From NCBI RefSeq assembly GCF_017094505.1, contig NZ_CP064787.1, positions 2,294,001-2,358,000 of the forward strand: DNA of 64,000 bases, read 5' to 3'. The translations under genes and the position numbers were made by a program. Positions 1-7,631 of this stretch are shown one piece after another (position 1 is the first letter of the stretch; every line of letters starts with the position of its first letter). The stretch comes from Halapricum desulfuricans. Lineage in GTDB: Archaea; Halobacteriota; Halobacteria; Halobacteriales; Haloarculaceae. The notes beneath the pieces were generated by a model. That model was not told where the DNA came from. It ran no database searches and saw only the letters and a list, made by a program, of their open reading frames with translations.

Positions 1-382
1 CGTCGTAGAGCTCCGTGAGATCGACGGTCTCGATCCGCTCGCCTGCTGGTCCCGTCCAGTCGTGGGGTAACTGGTAGTTCGTCGCCCGATCGAGCTCTCC
101 GGCTTCGACGAAGCGGTAGTCGTCCTCGTCCCACGAGATCCCGTTCGTCTCTGCCTTCCGGACGAGCATCCGGTGGTTCGGCGTGACGCTGAAATCCATC
201 TTGTCGGTCTCGATGTCGACCAGTTCACCGTCGTAATCGGGGTATGCCCACGTCTCGGTGACGGGCTTGACCTCCATCCGTAGCGTGTCCGGATCGATAG
301 AGTACACGTCGTCGCCCACGTCAAGCTCCCGGATGTTCCGAACGCCGTCTGGGGTCACCACCTCTGTGTCCGGCGTGAAGCA
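1..382 (-). other. Intein N-terminal splicing region, pol-a insertion site of PolB (partial)
   Basis: After KVVMN of polymerase region III the reading frame enters CFTPDTEVVTPDG, a typical intein block A with nucleophilic Cys1. About 70 residues later comes a block-B-like TPNHRML motif with the conserved Thr and His used in N-S acyl shift. About 127 intein residues are visible before the window ends; any homing endonuclease domain and the C-terminal splicing motifs lie outside. The insertion point equals the classic pol-a position, directly before the catalytic-motif Ser. Whether the intein is full-size or a mini-intein cannot be seen here. Confidence 0.95.
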
Positions 383-2116
383 ATTCATAACTACCTTCAC
401 ACTTCCTTGTTGGCGGTCGTACTGTTCGTACTCTGGAGTGCCTGGCTCGTGGCTATTCCGGAGTTCTTTCTTTTCTTCACGTTCTGATAGGAGTTCGGTG
501 ACCATCTCGCGAACGATCCCGTCGGGCTCCTTTCGGAAGTGCTGGCCGTTGGGCGCGACAAACGTATCGCCGTCGTAGGAGTCGGGATCGACTTTCGTCT
601 CCGGCGATGCGTTAATTGTCACCATGCACATCGGGTAGAGGCTCTTCAGGTCCAGTACCGAGACCATCTCCCTGACCCCGGTGATCGGGTCGAAGACCGC
701 GCCGCCCTCGAACTCCTCGCCGGACTCGACGGTTCCCTTCGAGGGCAGGGCGAACCGACCGTGTGCCTTGTGGAGGACGTACATGTCGACGGCGTCGCCG
801 GGCGTGGGGGCGTCTTCGAGTCGGCACCCGACGAACGAGGCGATCTCCTCGAAGAAAGCGATGATGTCCTGCTTGCGGTCCAGTTCCACACAGAGTTCGA
901 CGTCCCGGAGGTTGTACTCCAGCAGTCGCTCAGGGTCGTCTTCCCAGAGGTCGCCGATGTCACCGGTGTAGGTTTCCTTGCCAGCGCCGAGTTCCTCCTG
1001 GCCGACGTCTTCCAGTCGATAGGACTCCAGTTCCGTGAACTGGGTGCGCTTGTACGCCCGCAGGAGATCGAAGACCACCCGGCCCTTGATGTCCGGGCCC
1101 TGCCAGTCGCTCTGCCAGACCTCGTTCACCCGCGAGAGGCGGTTGTAGTCCAGATCGCGGTCGGTCGTCGGATCGAGGACCTCCAGTCGGTCGATGAGAT
1201 ACGGCGCGTCGAAGTCGGCGAAGTTCCAGCCCGTCAGGATGTCCGGGTCGGTTTCACGAACGTAGGAGACGAACGCCTCCAGCATCGCCGGTTCCGCCTC
1301 GAAGACCCGAATGTCGGCGTCGAGGCCGTCGTCCTCCAGCGGCTCGTAGCCGTCGAGCCGGTCCGGCACTTCGACACCTTCGCCGGCGTCGTACAGCCAG
1401 AGGACGTATTCGTCGCGATAGGAGTCGTGGCTGGCGATCGCGATGATCGGCTCCTCGCCGTCTTCGGGGAACCCCGAGCGGTCGTCGACCTCGATGTCGA
1501 ACGTCGATATACGCGGTTCGGCGTCGACGTCGACGGCCTCGATCTCGTCGTGCGGGACGCGGATCCGGCGCTCGCCGTCGTCGGTGCGACGGTCGGGCAC
1601 ACGGACGCCGCTCGTGATGTCCTTGTCGACCAGCAGGCGGTCGGGAAAGAGGATGTCCGCCTCGTAGTGGTCGAACTCGTCGCGGATCTGCCCGACGTCT
1701 CTGGGCGTCTGTCCGAAGATCTTCGTCAGGTCCTCGCCCCGGATCGACTCGTAGCCGGTCTCCCAGCCGGTGATCCGGTCGCGGGATCGCAACTCGTCGA
1801 AATCCAGATTCGCGGTCGGCGCATAGAAGTACGGCCGGAACTCGTAGACCTCGACGTGGATCAGTTCCCGCTGTGGCGTCCGGCCGAACACGTGGACGAC
1901 CGGATACTCGTCGTCGCCGGAGCCCTCGACCGTGTAATCGACCTGCGTCACCGAGAACTCGACGGCCCCCTCGGCGTCGGGGTACCTGAACTCCTCGGCT
2001 TCGACGACATCGGCGGAGACATGTTCGTCGCCGGCGATCGCGGCCGCTTCGCCGTCTGGCCGGTCCGCCCCGCCTTCGCCGAACGCCGACAGACCCGTCT
2101 GCTCGCCCTCGCTCAT
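1..2116 (-). CDS. polB: Family B replicative DNA polymerase (partial, intein-containing)
   Basis: This is the N-terminal part of an archaeal family B DNA polymerase; the rest lies beyond the left edge. Reading down from the ATG at 2116, the exonuclease motifs are in order: Exo I (FDIE) near residue 205, Exo II (GWNFADFD) near 295-301, and Exo III (YNLRD) near 400. Polymerase region II (DLKSLYP) follows near 495, then the start of region III (QGSVKVVMN). At that point, just before the conserved Ser of NS-x-YG, an intein begins with Cys at 380-382. The enzyme replicates or proofreads chromosomal DNA. Extein codons next to the intein (about 383-490) are AT-richer than the rest of the gene. Confidence 0.96.
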   Translation of the reverse strand, partial: MSEGEQTGLSAFGEGGADRPDGEAAAIAGDEHVSADVVEAEEFRYPDAEGAVEFSVTQVDYTVEGSGDDEYPVVHVFGRTPQRELIHVEVYEFRPYFYAPTANLDFDELRSRDRITGWETGYESIRGEDLTKIFGQTPRDVGQIRDEFDHYEADILFPDRLLVDKDITSGVRVPDRRTDDGERRIRVPHDEIEAVDVDAEPRISTFDIEVDDRSGFPEDGEEPIIAIASHDSYRDEYVLWLYDAGEGVEVPDRLDGYEPLEDDGLDADIRVFEAEPAMLEAFVSYVRETDPDILTGWNFADFDAPYLIDRLEVLDPTTDRDLDYNRLSRVNEVWQSDWQGPDIKGRVVFDLLRAYKRTQFTELESYRLEDVGQEELGAGKETYTGDIGDLWEDDPERLLEYNLRDVELCVELDRKQDIIAFFEEIASFVGCRLEDAPTPGDAVDMYVLHKAHGRFALPSKGTVESGEEFEGGAVFDPITGVREMVSVLDLKSLYPMCMVTINASPETKVDPDSYDGDTFVAPNGQHFRKEPDGIVREMVTELLSEREEKKELRNSHEPGTPEYEQYDRQQGSVKVVMNCFTPDTEVVTPDGVRNIRELDVGDDVYSIDPDTLRMEVKPVTETWAYPDYDGELVDIETDKMDFSVTPNHRMLVRKAETNGISWDEDDYRFVEAGELDRATNYQLPHDWTGPAGERIETVDLTELYD

Positions 2117-2193
2117 GTTGACCCCACTTCGGCAGGGCGCGTAAAAACCCCGGCGGTCGGGCTGGCAATCCCTGACGGATGGACAAAGTTTTT

Positions 2194-2211
2194 GGTATGT
2201 GGTGCCATACC
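2194..2211. promoter_or_regulatory. Inverted repeat in the promoter of the small DUF7331-like gene
   Basis: A perfect 6-bp inverted repeat (GGTATG, 6-nt spacer, CATACC) begins 31 bp upstream of the ATG at 2225. It overlaps the position expected for the TATA/BRE of a leaderless haloarchaeal transcript and could be an operator. No regulator is identified. Confidence 0.3.
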
Positions 2212-2224
2212 AGTCTCTGAAGAC

Positions 2225-2404
2225 ATGTCGAACCGCGTCAACGCAGCAGGAGAGTCGGATCGTGCGGCAACCTCCGAGACGACGACCGGCGCGGAGACGA
2301 TCGAGGCCTACGAGGAGGACGGGACCGTCGTCTTCTACGACGCGGAGAACCCCATCGCGTGGATCGAGTCGGACTCGGCGGTTTCGCTGACCGACGCCGT
2401 GTGA
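2225..2404 (+). CDS. Small acidic haloarchaeal protein (DUF7331-like)
   Basis: This is a 59-residue acidic protein divergent from polB. The C-terminal half (EEDGTVVFYDAENPIAWIES) resembles a small haloarchaeal family I recall as DUF7331; the number is from memory. No transmembrane segment, cysteine or catalytic motif is visible, and no function is known. The ATG at 2225 was chosen because conservation starts after it. A longer in-frame ORF reaching back to 539 runs antisense to polB and is a coding shadow. Confidence 0.7.
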   Translation: MSNRVNAAGESDRAATSETTTGAETIEAYEEDGTVVFYDAENPIAWIESDSAVSLTDAV

Positions 2405-2456
2405 GCGCTCTCGGCGAGCGCGGAACGTTTTTGCGTCGGTTGCTCGTAGGACGGGC

Positions 2457-2786
2457 ATGTCCAACGGGCCCGGTGAGCCCCCCTCGCACGAACCCGAGGA
2501 GTTCGACCCGGACTCGCTCGGGCCGGACACGGTCGACCCTGCCTCGCTCGGCCCCGAAACGCCGAGCGCACCTGATCCACCGGACGGAAGCGAGGTCGAC
2601 CGCGAGATTCACGGGCTGTTCTGGTGGCTCGCCGCCCTCGCGAACGTCGCGCTGCTGGCTGCCAGTCTCGGCGTTATGTTCGTCGTCTTCCGAGCGCGGT
2701 GGACGCTCGGAGCACAGCTGACGCTGTCCGGTCTGATCGTCGGTGGCTACGTTTACTACCGCGTCAGGCAGTTCCAGTCGGAGTGA
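2457..2786 (+). CDS. Small haloarchaeal membrane protein (DUF7322-like)
   Basis: The 109-residue protein has an acidic, proline-rich cytosolic N-terminus (about residues 1-50) with a repeated SLGPDTVDPASLGP pattern. Two hydrophobic segments follow (about 52-78 and 84-102) and a short basic tail. It matches the architecture of a haloarchaeal DUF family (DUF7322, tentative). Function is unknown. It is co-directional with the preceding small gene and convergent with the DHH phosphoesterase. Confidence 0.75.
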   Translation: MSNGPGEPPSHEPEEFDPDSLGPDTVDPASLGPETPSAPDPPDGSEVDREIHGLFWWLAALANVALLAASLGVMFVVFRARWTLGAQLTLSGLIVGGYVYYRVRQFQSE

Positions 2787-2791
2787 ATCGT

Positions 2792-2858
2792 GCTTCGCTC
2801 GCGGATGCTACTCCTCGGCGAGCCGCCGGAACGCGTCGATTATCGCGCGTTTTGCCAC
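2792..2858. repeat. 67-bp direct repeat, copy 1 (extra copy of a gene 3' end)
   Basis: This copy is base-for-base identical to 2939-3005. The second copy contains the last codons and stop of the downstream minus-strand DHH gene; this one is an untranslated duplicate 147 bp further on. The spacer carries a 10-bp inverted repeat (2860-2869 with 2924-2933). Confidence 0.95.
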
Positions 2859-2938
2859 AGCTTTTTCCCGCTCGGGTATCCTCGGGCCGTTGGCCCTGCG
2901 GGTACCACTCACGGCAAAAACTTGGGAAAAAGCCGCTC

Positions 2939-3005
2939 GCTTCGCTCGCGGATGCTACTCCTCGGCGAGCCGCCGGAACGCGTCGATTATCGCGCGTTTT
3001 GCCAC
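2939..3005. repeat. 67-bp direct repeat, copy 2 (native 3' end of the DHH gene)
   Basis: Bases 2955-3005 encode the C-terminus (KRAIIDAFRRLAEE) and stop of the DHH protein; the remaining 16 bp are downstream. It is identical to 2792-2858, so a segmental duplication copied the gene end. Confidence 0.95.
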
Positions 3006-4019
3006 CGCACCCTGGGTCGTCCAGTGGTGGGCGTAATCGAGCATGTCGTCGTACACGTCGGGTTTACAGCCCGCCGCGCGGGGATGGCCGCCGCCGTTGA
3101 CCTGTTCGGCGACCTCGTGACAGCGCTCGAACGACTCCGTCCCGCGCAGGCTCGCGCTCCCGGCGGGCTTGACGATCACGGCGGCGTCGGCCCCCTGCTC
3201 TCGCAGCGTTTCTGCGACCTCGTTCTGTGAACACCGTCCGTAGGTCACCCCGACGGTCCAGGGGCCGACTTCCCGCATCTGGGCGCGGTCGACCGCCTTC
3301 TGGATGAGCGCCTCCTTCTCGATGCGCTTCTCCTCGAGAAACTCCTCGACCGCGGGCGGCAGGTCGGCGCCGTGTTCGACGACCGCTTCGAGGTACTCTT
3401 CGGGTTCGCTCCAGTGTGAGAAATCCGCCAGGTCGTCGCTACGTGGGTCCTCGCGGATCCAGAGGTCGTGATCGCGCGTGACCTCGACCAGTTCGACCAG
3501 CGACTGATCGAACTCGTGATCGAGTTCGCGCAGCGCCACGTCGGCCGAACACTCCTCGTCCGACTCGCCGACGACCAGTTCGACGCCGGCAGTCCGGACG
3601 AGGTCCGCGATATCGTCGTCCCACTGGTGGTGGTCGAACCAGCGAACTGACCCCGCCTGCTCGGACAGCGCTTCGAGGGGCTCGACGTCGGCGGGCTGGT
3701 CGGGACAGAGGTCGCAGACGAACACGTCGGCACCGGCCTCCAGCGACGCCGCCGTCCAGTCGAGTCGCTCCCGGAGTTCGTGCGGGCTGGCGGTCACGAG
3801 GACACCGCTGTCGCGGGCCGCACGGACGAGCGCGACACAGGCCAGTCCGTCGGCGTCGGGATCGGCGATAACGACCGTTTTGGCACCCTCGAGCGCGCTT
3901 TCGACCTCTTGTTTTCGTTCCGCCCGCGTGATGTCGTCCGGCCGGAAGAACCCCTCACCGGGGAGCAGCGACTTGCGCTCCAGCGACAGCGACTCGTCGT
4001 CGATGAGTCCGGCGTCCAT
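2955..4019 (-). CDS. DHH/DHHA1-family phosphoesterase (RecJ/GdpP-like)
   Basis: The protein has 354 residues. Motif I (ADPDADGLACVAL) lies near 52-64, an Asp-rich DLCPD near 103-107, and the signature DHH (FDHHQW) at 129-131. A DHHA1-type C-terminal GGGHPRAAG lies near 309-317. These are the metal-binding and substrate-binding elements of Mn2+-dependent phosphodiesterases that cut single-stranded DNA, nano-RNA or cyclic dinucleotides; the substrate cannot be deduced. It lies 2 bp after a universal stress protein gene on the same strand, suggesting one transcript. Its 3' end has been duplicated downstream. Confidence 0.9.
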   Translation of the reverse strand: MDAGLIDDESLSLERKSLLPGEGFFRPDDITRAERKQEVESALEGAKTVVIADPDADGLACVALVRAARDSGVLVTASPHELRERLDWTAASLEAGADVFVCDLCPDQPADVEPLEALSEQAGSVRWFDHHQWDDDIADLVRTAGVELVVGESDEECSADVALRELDHEFDQSLVELVEVTRDHDLWIREDPRSDDLADFSHWSEPEEYLEAVVEHGADLPPAVEEFLEEKRIEKEALIQKAVDRAQMREVGPWTVGVTYGRCSQNEVAETLREQGADAAVIVKPAGSASLRGTESFERCHEVAEQVNGGGHPRAAGCKPDVYDDMLDYAHHWTTQGAVAKRAIIDAFRRLAEE

Positions 4020-4021
4020 GC

Positions 4022-4486
4022 TCAGGCCCCCATCTCGCCGGGCACCGGGACGTCACCCGCTTCCTCGGGGTCGAGCTGGCGCGCCGTCAACACCGGCACG
4101 GGCGACCGGCGGACGACCGCTTCCGCGACGCTCCCGAGCAGGAACGCGTGCTCGCCGTGCCGACCCCGGGTCCCCGTGACGACGAGGTCGGCGTCGATCT
4201 CCTCGGCGTAGGTACAAATCTCGTCGGCGGGATCGCCCCTCCGAACGGCCGTCGTCACGTCGGTCTCCCGGGACTCGATCTCGGACAGTGCCTCCTCGCC
4301 CCGTTCCTGCAGTGCGGCCTGGAGATCGGCGCGGACGCGTTCCGGCGACGTTTCGACTTCCGTCTCGTCGACGACGTACAGCGCGTGGATCGTCGCGTCG
4401 AACCGCTCGGCGAAGTCGAACGCGAGCGTGACGGCCCGGGCGGCGCTCTCCGACCCGTCGGTCGCGAGCACGACTGTCTCGAACAT
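4022..4486 (-). CDS. Universal stress protein (UspA family)
   Basis: The 154-residue protein starts MFETVVLATDGSESAARA, the usual UspA beta1/P-loop-side motif. It carries the C-terminal ATP-binding signature GTRGRHGEHAFLLGSVAEAVVRRSPVPVL (G-2x-G-9x-G-S type) near 110-138. An in-frame upstream extension to 4585 exists but adds a basic, non-acidic stretch untypical of the family, so the ATG at 4486 is preferred. It probably heads an operon with the DHH phosphoesterase. The gene is divergent from another UspA gene at 4585. Confidence 0.9.
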   Translation of the reverse strand: MFETVVLATDGSESAARAVTLAFDFAERFDATIHALYVVDETEVETSPERVRADLQAALQERGEEALSEIESRETDVTTAVRRGDPADEICTYAEEIDADLVVTGTRGRHGEHAFLLGSVAEAVVRRSPVPVLTARQLDPEEAGDVPVPGEMGA

Positions 4487-4584
4487 ACGTCTACGTACTC
4501 GCGGTCGGAGCATAAAAGGGATGGAGACGCCCGCGAGTTCGTTCCTCGGTGGCTTTTTGCCACTACCGGACAGAGACGCTATCA

Positions 4585-5037
4585 ATGGCCGTCGAAATCG
4601 ATACCGTGCTCGTCCCAGTCGACGGGACCGACGAAGCCGAACGCGCCGTCGAGTACGCCGTCGCGGTCGCCCGGCGCTACGACGCGAGCATCCACATCCT
4701 GCACATCATCGACGATTCGGTCGCGCGCGCCATCCAGCGCGACGAGATCGACGCCGAGGCCGTGGCCGACGAGCACCGGGCGTTCATGGCCGCCGTCCAC
4801 GAGACGACCAGAGGCCCCGAGGGGAAAGTCGAGGCGACCCAGTCGACGGTGGCCGGCTTCTCCGCGCAGCGTCTCAGCCAGCACCCGGTCAGCGTCGTGC
4901 TGGACGCGGCAGAGGAGATCGAGGCCGACCTGATCGTCGTGCCGCGCGAGAGCATGCGCGAGGCCCCCGGCGCGATGCTCGGCAAAGTCGCGCAGTACGT
5001 CCTCTCGTATGCGAGCCAACCTGTCTTGTCGGTCTAG
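4585..5037 (+). CDS. Universal stress protein (UspA family), divergent signature
   Basis: The 150-residue protein begins VLVPVDGTDEAERAVEYAV, a UspA N-terminus. The C-terminal part reads VVPRESMREAPGAMLGKVAQYVLSYASQPVL, where the G-x2-G ATP signature is altered (RESMREAPG), so it may be a non-ATP-binding UspA subclass. It is divergent from the stress protein at 4486 and its stop overlaps the 3' end of the GNAT gene by 4 bp (convergent). The start is the ATG at 4585; in-frame sequence upstream lacks family similarity. Confidence 0.88.
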   Translation: MAVEIDTVLVPVDGTDEAERAVEYAVAVARRYDASIHILHIIDDSVARAIQRDEIDAEAVADEHRAFMAAVHETTRGPEGKVEATQSTVAGFSAQRLSQHPVSVVLDAAEEIEADLIVVPRESMREAPGAMLGKVAQYVLSYASQPVLSV

Positions 5038-5564
5038 TGGAGCCGGATCGACATCTCGATCTCGAAGCTCTCGGTCCCGCAAATCTCGAAGCCGACCTTC
5101 TTGTACAGTTCGATCGCCGGTTCGTTCCACCGTTCGACGGTCAGCCAGACCGTCTCGATCCCCTCCCGCTGTGCGTGACCCAGCAGCGTCTTCAGGAGTT
5201 CCGTCCCGATCCCCGCTCCCTGGTAGGTATGGAGGACGAAGATCGCCAGTTCGTGAGCGTCCTCGTTGTCGGGGACGAGCATCGCGTGTCCGACGGCGTC
5301 CGCGCCGTCCCAGGCGATGACGTTCAGACAGTCCTCGGCCAGCACCGTATCGAGCCAGTTGTCGATCGCGTATTCTTTGACCGGTGGGATGCCTTGCGCG
5401 CGGTCGGAGGGATCGAACGCCAGATACATCTCGACGAGCGCGTCCCGGTCGTCGGGTTCGGCCACGCGGACCTCGATCTCCCGGTCTTCCCTGTCGGTGA
5501 TCGCTCGGGGCGGCTCTGGAAACTCGCCTGCCGGCTCGTCGGGGTAAGTTCGGTTGAGAGTCAT
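5034..5564 (-). CDS. GNAT-family N-acetyltransferase
   Basis: This 176-residue protein has a GNAT core: the acetyl-CoA binding motif V-x4-QGAGIGTELLKTLL (near 116-131), followed by WLTVERWNEPAIELYKKVGFE, the typical beta5-alpha4 region. It probably transfers an acetyl group to an amine, possibly a protein N-terminus or small molecule. Its ATG overlaps the stop of the upstream UspA gene (ATGA), so the two are translationally coupled. Such stress-protein/acetyltransferase pairs suggest a link to stress or energy status, which is inference. Confidence 0.9.
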   Translation of the reverse strand: MTLNRTYPDEPAGEFPEPPRAITDREDREIEVRVAEPDDRDALVEMYLAFDPSDRAQGIPPVKEYAIDNWLDTVLAEDCLNVIAWDGADAVGHAMLVPDNEDAHELAIFVLHTYQGAGIGTELLKTLLGHAQREGIETVWLTVERWNEPAIELYKKVGFEICGTESFEIEMSIRLH

Positions 5565-5929
5565 CGAACGAGGGTCACCGGGGTTTCGGAATTGAGGACG
5601 ACGAACTCCGCGACGCTTCCGAGTCGGATCTTTCCGAGCGTACTCCGTTGCCCGCCGGAGATCACCAGTCGGTCGAAGTTCCCGCTGTCGACCGTCTCGA
5701 CGAGCGTTCCGGCGACGTGGCCGTCGATGTGACGGATCTCGACGTCGAGGTCGTACTCGTCGAGTTCGGATCGCACTTGCTGTTCGATCTCCGCCGGCGT
5801 GGCGTCGACCGCCGTGTCGTCGTAGATCGCGACCGTCACGTCGTCGCCGGCGACCACCGCTCGCTCGAGCGTCTGGTGGAACGCCTCCCAGGATCCCTCG
5901 CTCCCGTCGTGGCCCAGCAACACGTTCAT
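5561..5929 (-). CDS. Universal stress protein (short UspA family)
   Basis: The 122-residue protein begins MNVLLGHDGSEGSWEAFHQTLERA. It carries the UspA C-terminal signature SGGQRSTLGKIRLGSVAEFVVLNSETPVTLVR, with G-x2-G replaced by GGQRSTLGK. It is short for the family (typically about 140). It overlaps the GNAT gene downstream by 4 bp and forms the first gene of that two-gene operon. This is the third Usp gene within 2 kb. Confidence 0.88.
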   Translation of the reverse strand: MNVLLGHDGSEGSWEAFHQTLERAVVAGDDVTVAIYDDTAVDATPAEIEQQVRSELDEYDLDVEIRHIDGHVAGTLVETVDSGNFDRLVISGGQRSTLGKIRLGSVAEFVVLNSETPVTLVR

Positions 5930-6034
5930 ACAATCCTTCAAGAGGGCCCGGGGGGTTAAAGTACGGGGATCGTCGTGGCGAATCCCGTTCGGAAGGGCGA
6001 TACGCTTTTTCACGGGGCGACCACACTCTCGGCT

Positions 6035-6703
6035 ATGACAGACACGCCCGCCGACGAGGACGATCTCCCGGAAGGCACCGACGCGGCCGCCGGAGCAGAC
6101 GCGTCCGTACCGACCGACGACGGAGCCAACGACAATCAGCAAGAAGCCGCGTCTGAGGACGGTCGAGGCGACAACGTCCCCGATGACGTGCGCAAGTACG
6201 ACCGGTTCAAGAAGATCGACGGCTCGACCTACGAGCGCGCGAACGACTTCCTGCGCGATCGGACCTACATCACGGCACGCGAGTGGGCGATCGCCCGGCT
6301 CTGTGCCGACTTCCGGACCGAGACCGGCGTCGAGATGACCAAGATCGGCGAGAACCTGCCCGAGCTGGTTCCGTTCATGACCGACACCTACTCGCCGCAG
6401 GCGGTCAATCAGGCCCGCGCGTCGTTCGAGGAGAAGGTACGCAAGGCCGGCGCGACCTTCCTCTACGGCGCGATGTGTGACTTCTTCACCGCCGAGGAAC
6501 TGGACGACGTGATGTACGAGGCGACCGAGGTCGCGAAGTTCCTGCTGGAGGTCGAGGGCGTCGATCTGGCCGTCGAAGACGAACTCGAGGCCGAGGACCG
6601 GATCTCGAGTGTCATGCGCGACGTCCGCGAACAGTCGGCGGCGCTGCGCCACGACGAGGTGACGTGTCCGGAATGTGGACACGAGTTCGAGGTCGGTGAG
6701 TAG
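6035..6703 (+). CDS. DUF5806-like haloarchaeal protein with C-terminal Cys pair
   Basis: The 222-residue protein has an acidic low-complexity N-terminus (residues 1-50), then a highly conserved helical domain (KYDRFKKIDG...TYITAREWAIARLCADFRTETG...). It ends in CPECGHEF, half of a zinc ribbon. I recall this family as DUF5806 (number from memory); function is unknown, although the REWAIARL region suggests a helix-turn-helix-like helical fold. The start is the ATG at 6035 after a TATA-like stretch (CTTTTTCA, 6005-6012). The last codons (EVGE-stop) are part of a tandem repeat that continues downstream. Confidence 0.8.
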   Translation: MTDTPADEDDLPEGTDAAAGADASVPTDDGANDNQQEAASEDGRGDNVPDDVRKYDRFKKIDGSTYERANDFLRDRTYITAREWAIARLCADFRTETGVEMTKIGENLPELVPFMTDTYSPQAVNQARASFEEKVRKAGATFLYGAMCDFFTAEELDDVMYEATEVAKFLLEVEGVDLAVEDELEAEDRISSVMRDVREQSAALRHDEVTCPECGHEFEVGE

Positions 6704-6985
6704 GCAGTAAGGCCCTCGTGGCCGAACACCTAGTCACCGACTGAGTGAAGGTCGGTGAGTAGAACGGGGCGAGCCAAGCGAGGCCCGTAGAGGCGAACGG
6801 GGAGGCGACCCGTGAGCCAGGCCAGTGAGGCCCTCGTGGCCGAACACCTAGTCACCGACTGAGTGGAGGTCGGTGAGTAGAACGGGGCGAGCCAAGCGAG
6901 GCCCGTAGAGGCGAACGGGGAGGCGAGCCAAGCGAGGCCCGTAGAGGCGAACGGGGAGGCGACCCGTGAGCCAGGCCAGTGAGGG
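6691..6985. repeat. Tandem repeat array beginning inside the 3' end of the DUF5806-like gene
   Basis: A unit of about 118 bp starts at 6710 and again at 6828. In the second unit an internal 36-bp segment (starting GAGCCAAGCG at 6889) is itself duplicated at 6925. The gene's terminal bases GGTCGGTGAGTAG (6691-6703) recur once in each unit. Each unit also contains an 8-bp inverted repeat (TCACCGAC ... GTCGGTGA) able to form a hairpin. No open frame of biological appearance spans it. Confidence 0.92.
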
Positions 6986-7001
6986 CACTGTACTGCTCAG
7001 C

Positions 7002-7631
7002 TCACAGCACAAAGAACGCGATCGTCCCGCCGATCGTCGGGACGGCACACCCGGCCCACACCGGCCGACTCCAGCGCATGACCTTCTTGCCGTCCAGCGG
7101 CCCGAAGGGAAGCATGTTGAACCCGGCCAGGAGGGCGTTGATAATCGCGCCGAGATAGCCGATCGTTCCCAGCAGGGAGAGGCCGATGGCTTCGGCCCCG
7201 ATCCAGATACCGGCGAAGACAGCGACCAGCGCGACGTTGACGACCGGGCCGGCCAGCGCGATCAGCCCCTGTTCGCGGGCCGTTATCCGCCCGCGGTGAT
7301 AGACCGCGCCCGGTGCGGCGAACAGAAAGCCCGCGAGGCCCGCCATCACGGCCAGAAAGAGCATGCTGTAGTCGGCGCGGAACTCCGCGAGCTGGCCGTA
7401 ATGGACCGCGACGACCTTGTGAGCGAGTTCGTGCAGGAGAAAGCCGATCCCGGCGGTGAGCATGCTGAGGACGAACCCGACCCCCAGAATCGAGAGCGCG
7501 CCTGTAGACGGGATCCCGCCGAACAGCGATCGGACGACGCCGTTGAAATAAAAGGCAGTGAACGCCACGCCGAGCGCGACCCAGGCGACGGCGAGATCAC
7601 GGCGTTCACGCCGGCTGAAACGGATATCCAT
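7002..7631 (-). CDS. Site-2-protease-like membrane metalloprotease (M50)
   Basis: The 209-residue protein is mostly hydrophobic with about five to six membrane segments. The zinc motif HELAH (His67, Glu68, His71) sits in a membrane helix. The second M50 signature, FNMLPFGPLDGKK (N-x2-P-x4-LDG), supplies the third ligand near residue 185. It would cleave membrane-embedded substrates such as anti-sigma-like or signal-anchor proteins; the target is unknown. Its ATG shares a base with the TGA of the upstream TraB-like gene (TGATG), so the pair is translationally coupled. Confidence 0.92.
   Translation of the reverse strand: MDIRFSRRERRDLAVAWVALGVAFTAFYFNGVVRSLFGGIPSTGALSILGVGFVLSMLTAGIGFLLHELAHKVVAVHYGQLAEFRADYSMLFLAVMAGLAGFLFAAPGAVYHRGRITAREQGLIALAGPVVNVALVAVFAGIWIGAEAIGLSLLGTIGYLGAIINALLAGFNMLPFGPLDGKKVMRWSRPVWAGCAVPTIGGTIAFFVL

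Noticed and set aside
539-2404. Long plus-strand open frame antisense to polB
   Set aside because: The polymerase motifs on the minus strand are unmistakable; only the last 180 bp (from the ATG at 2225) form a real small gene.
6710-6985. CRISPR-like array
   Set aside because: Units are directly adjacent tandem copies with no unique spacers, and no cas genes are nearby.
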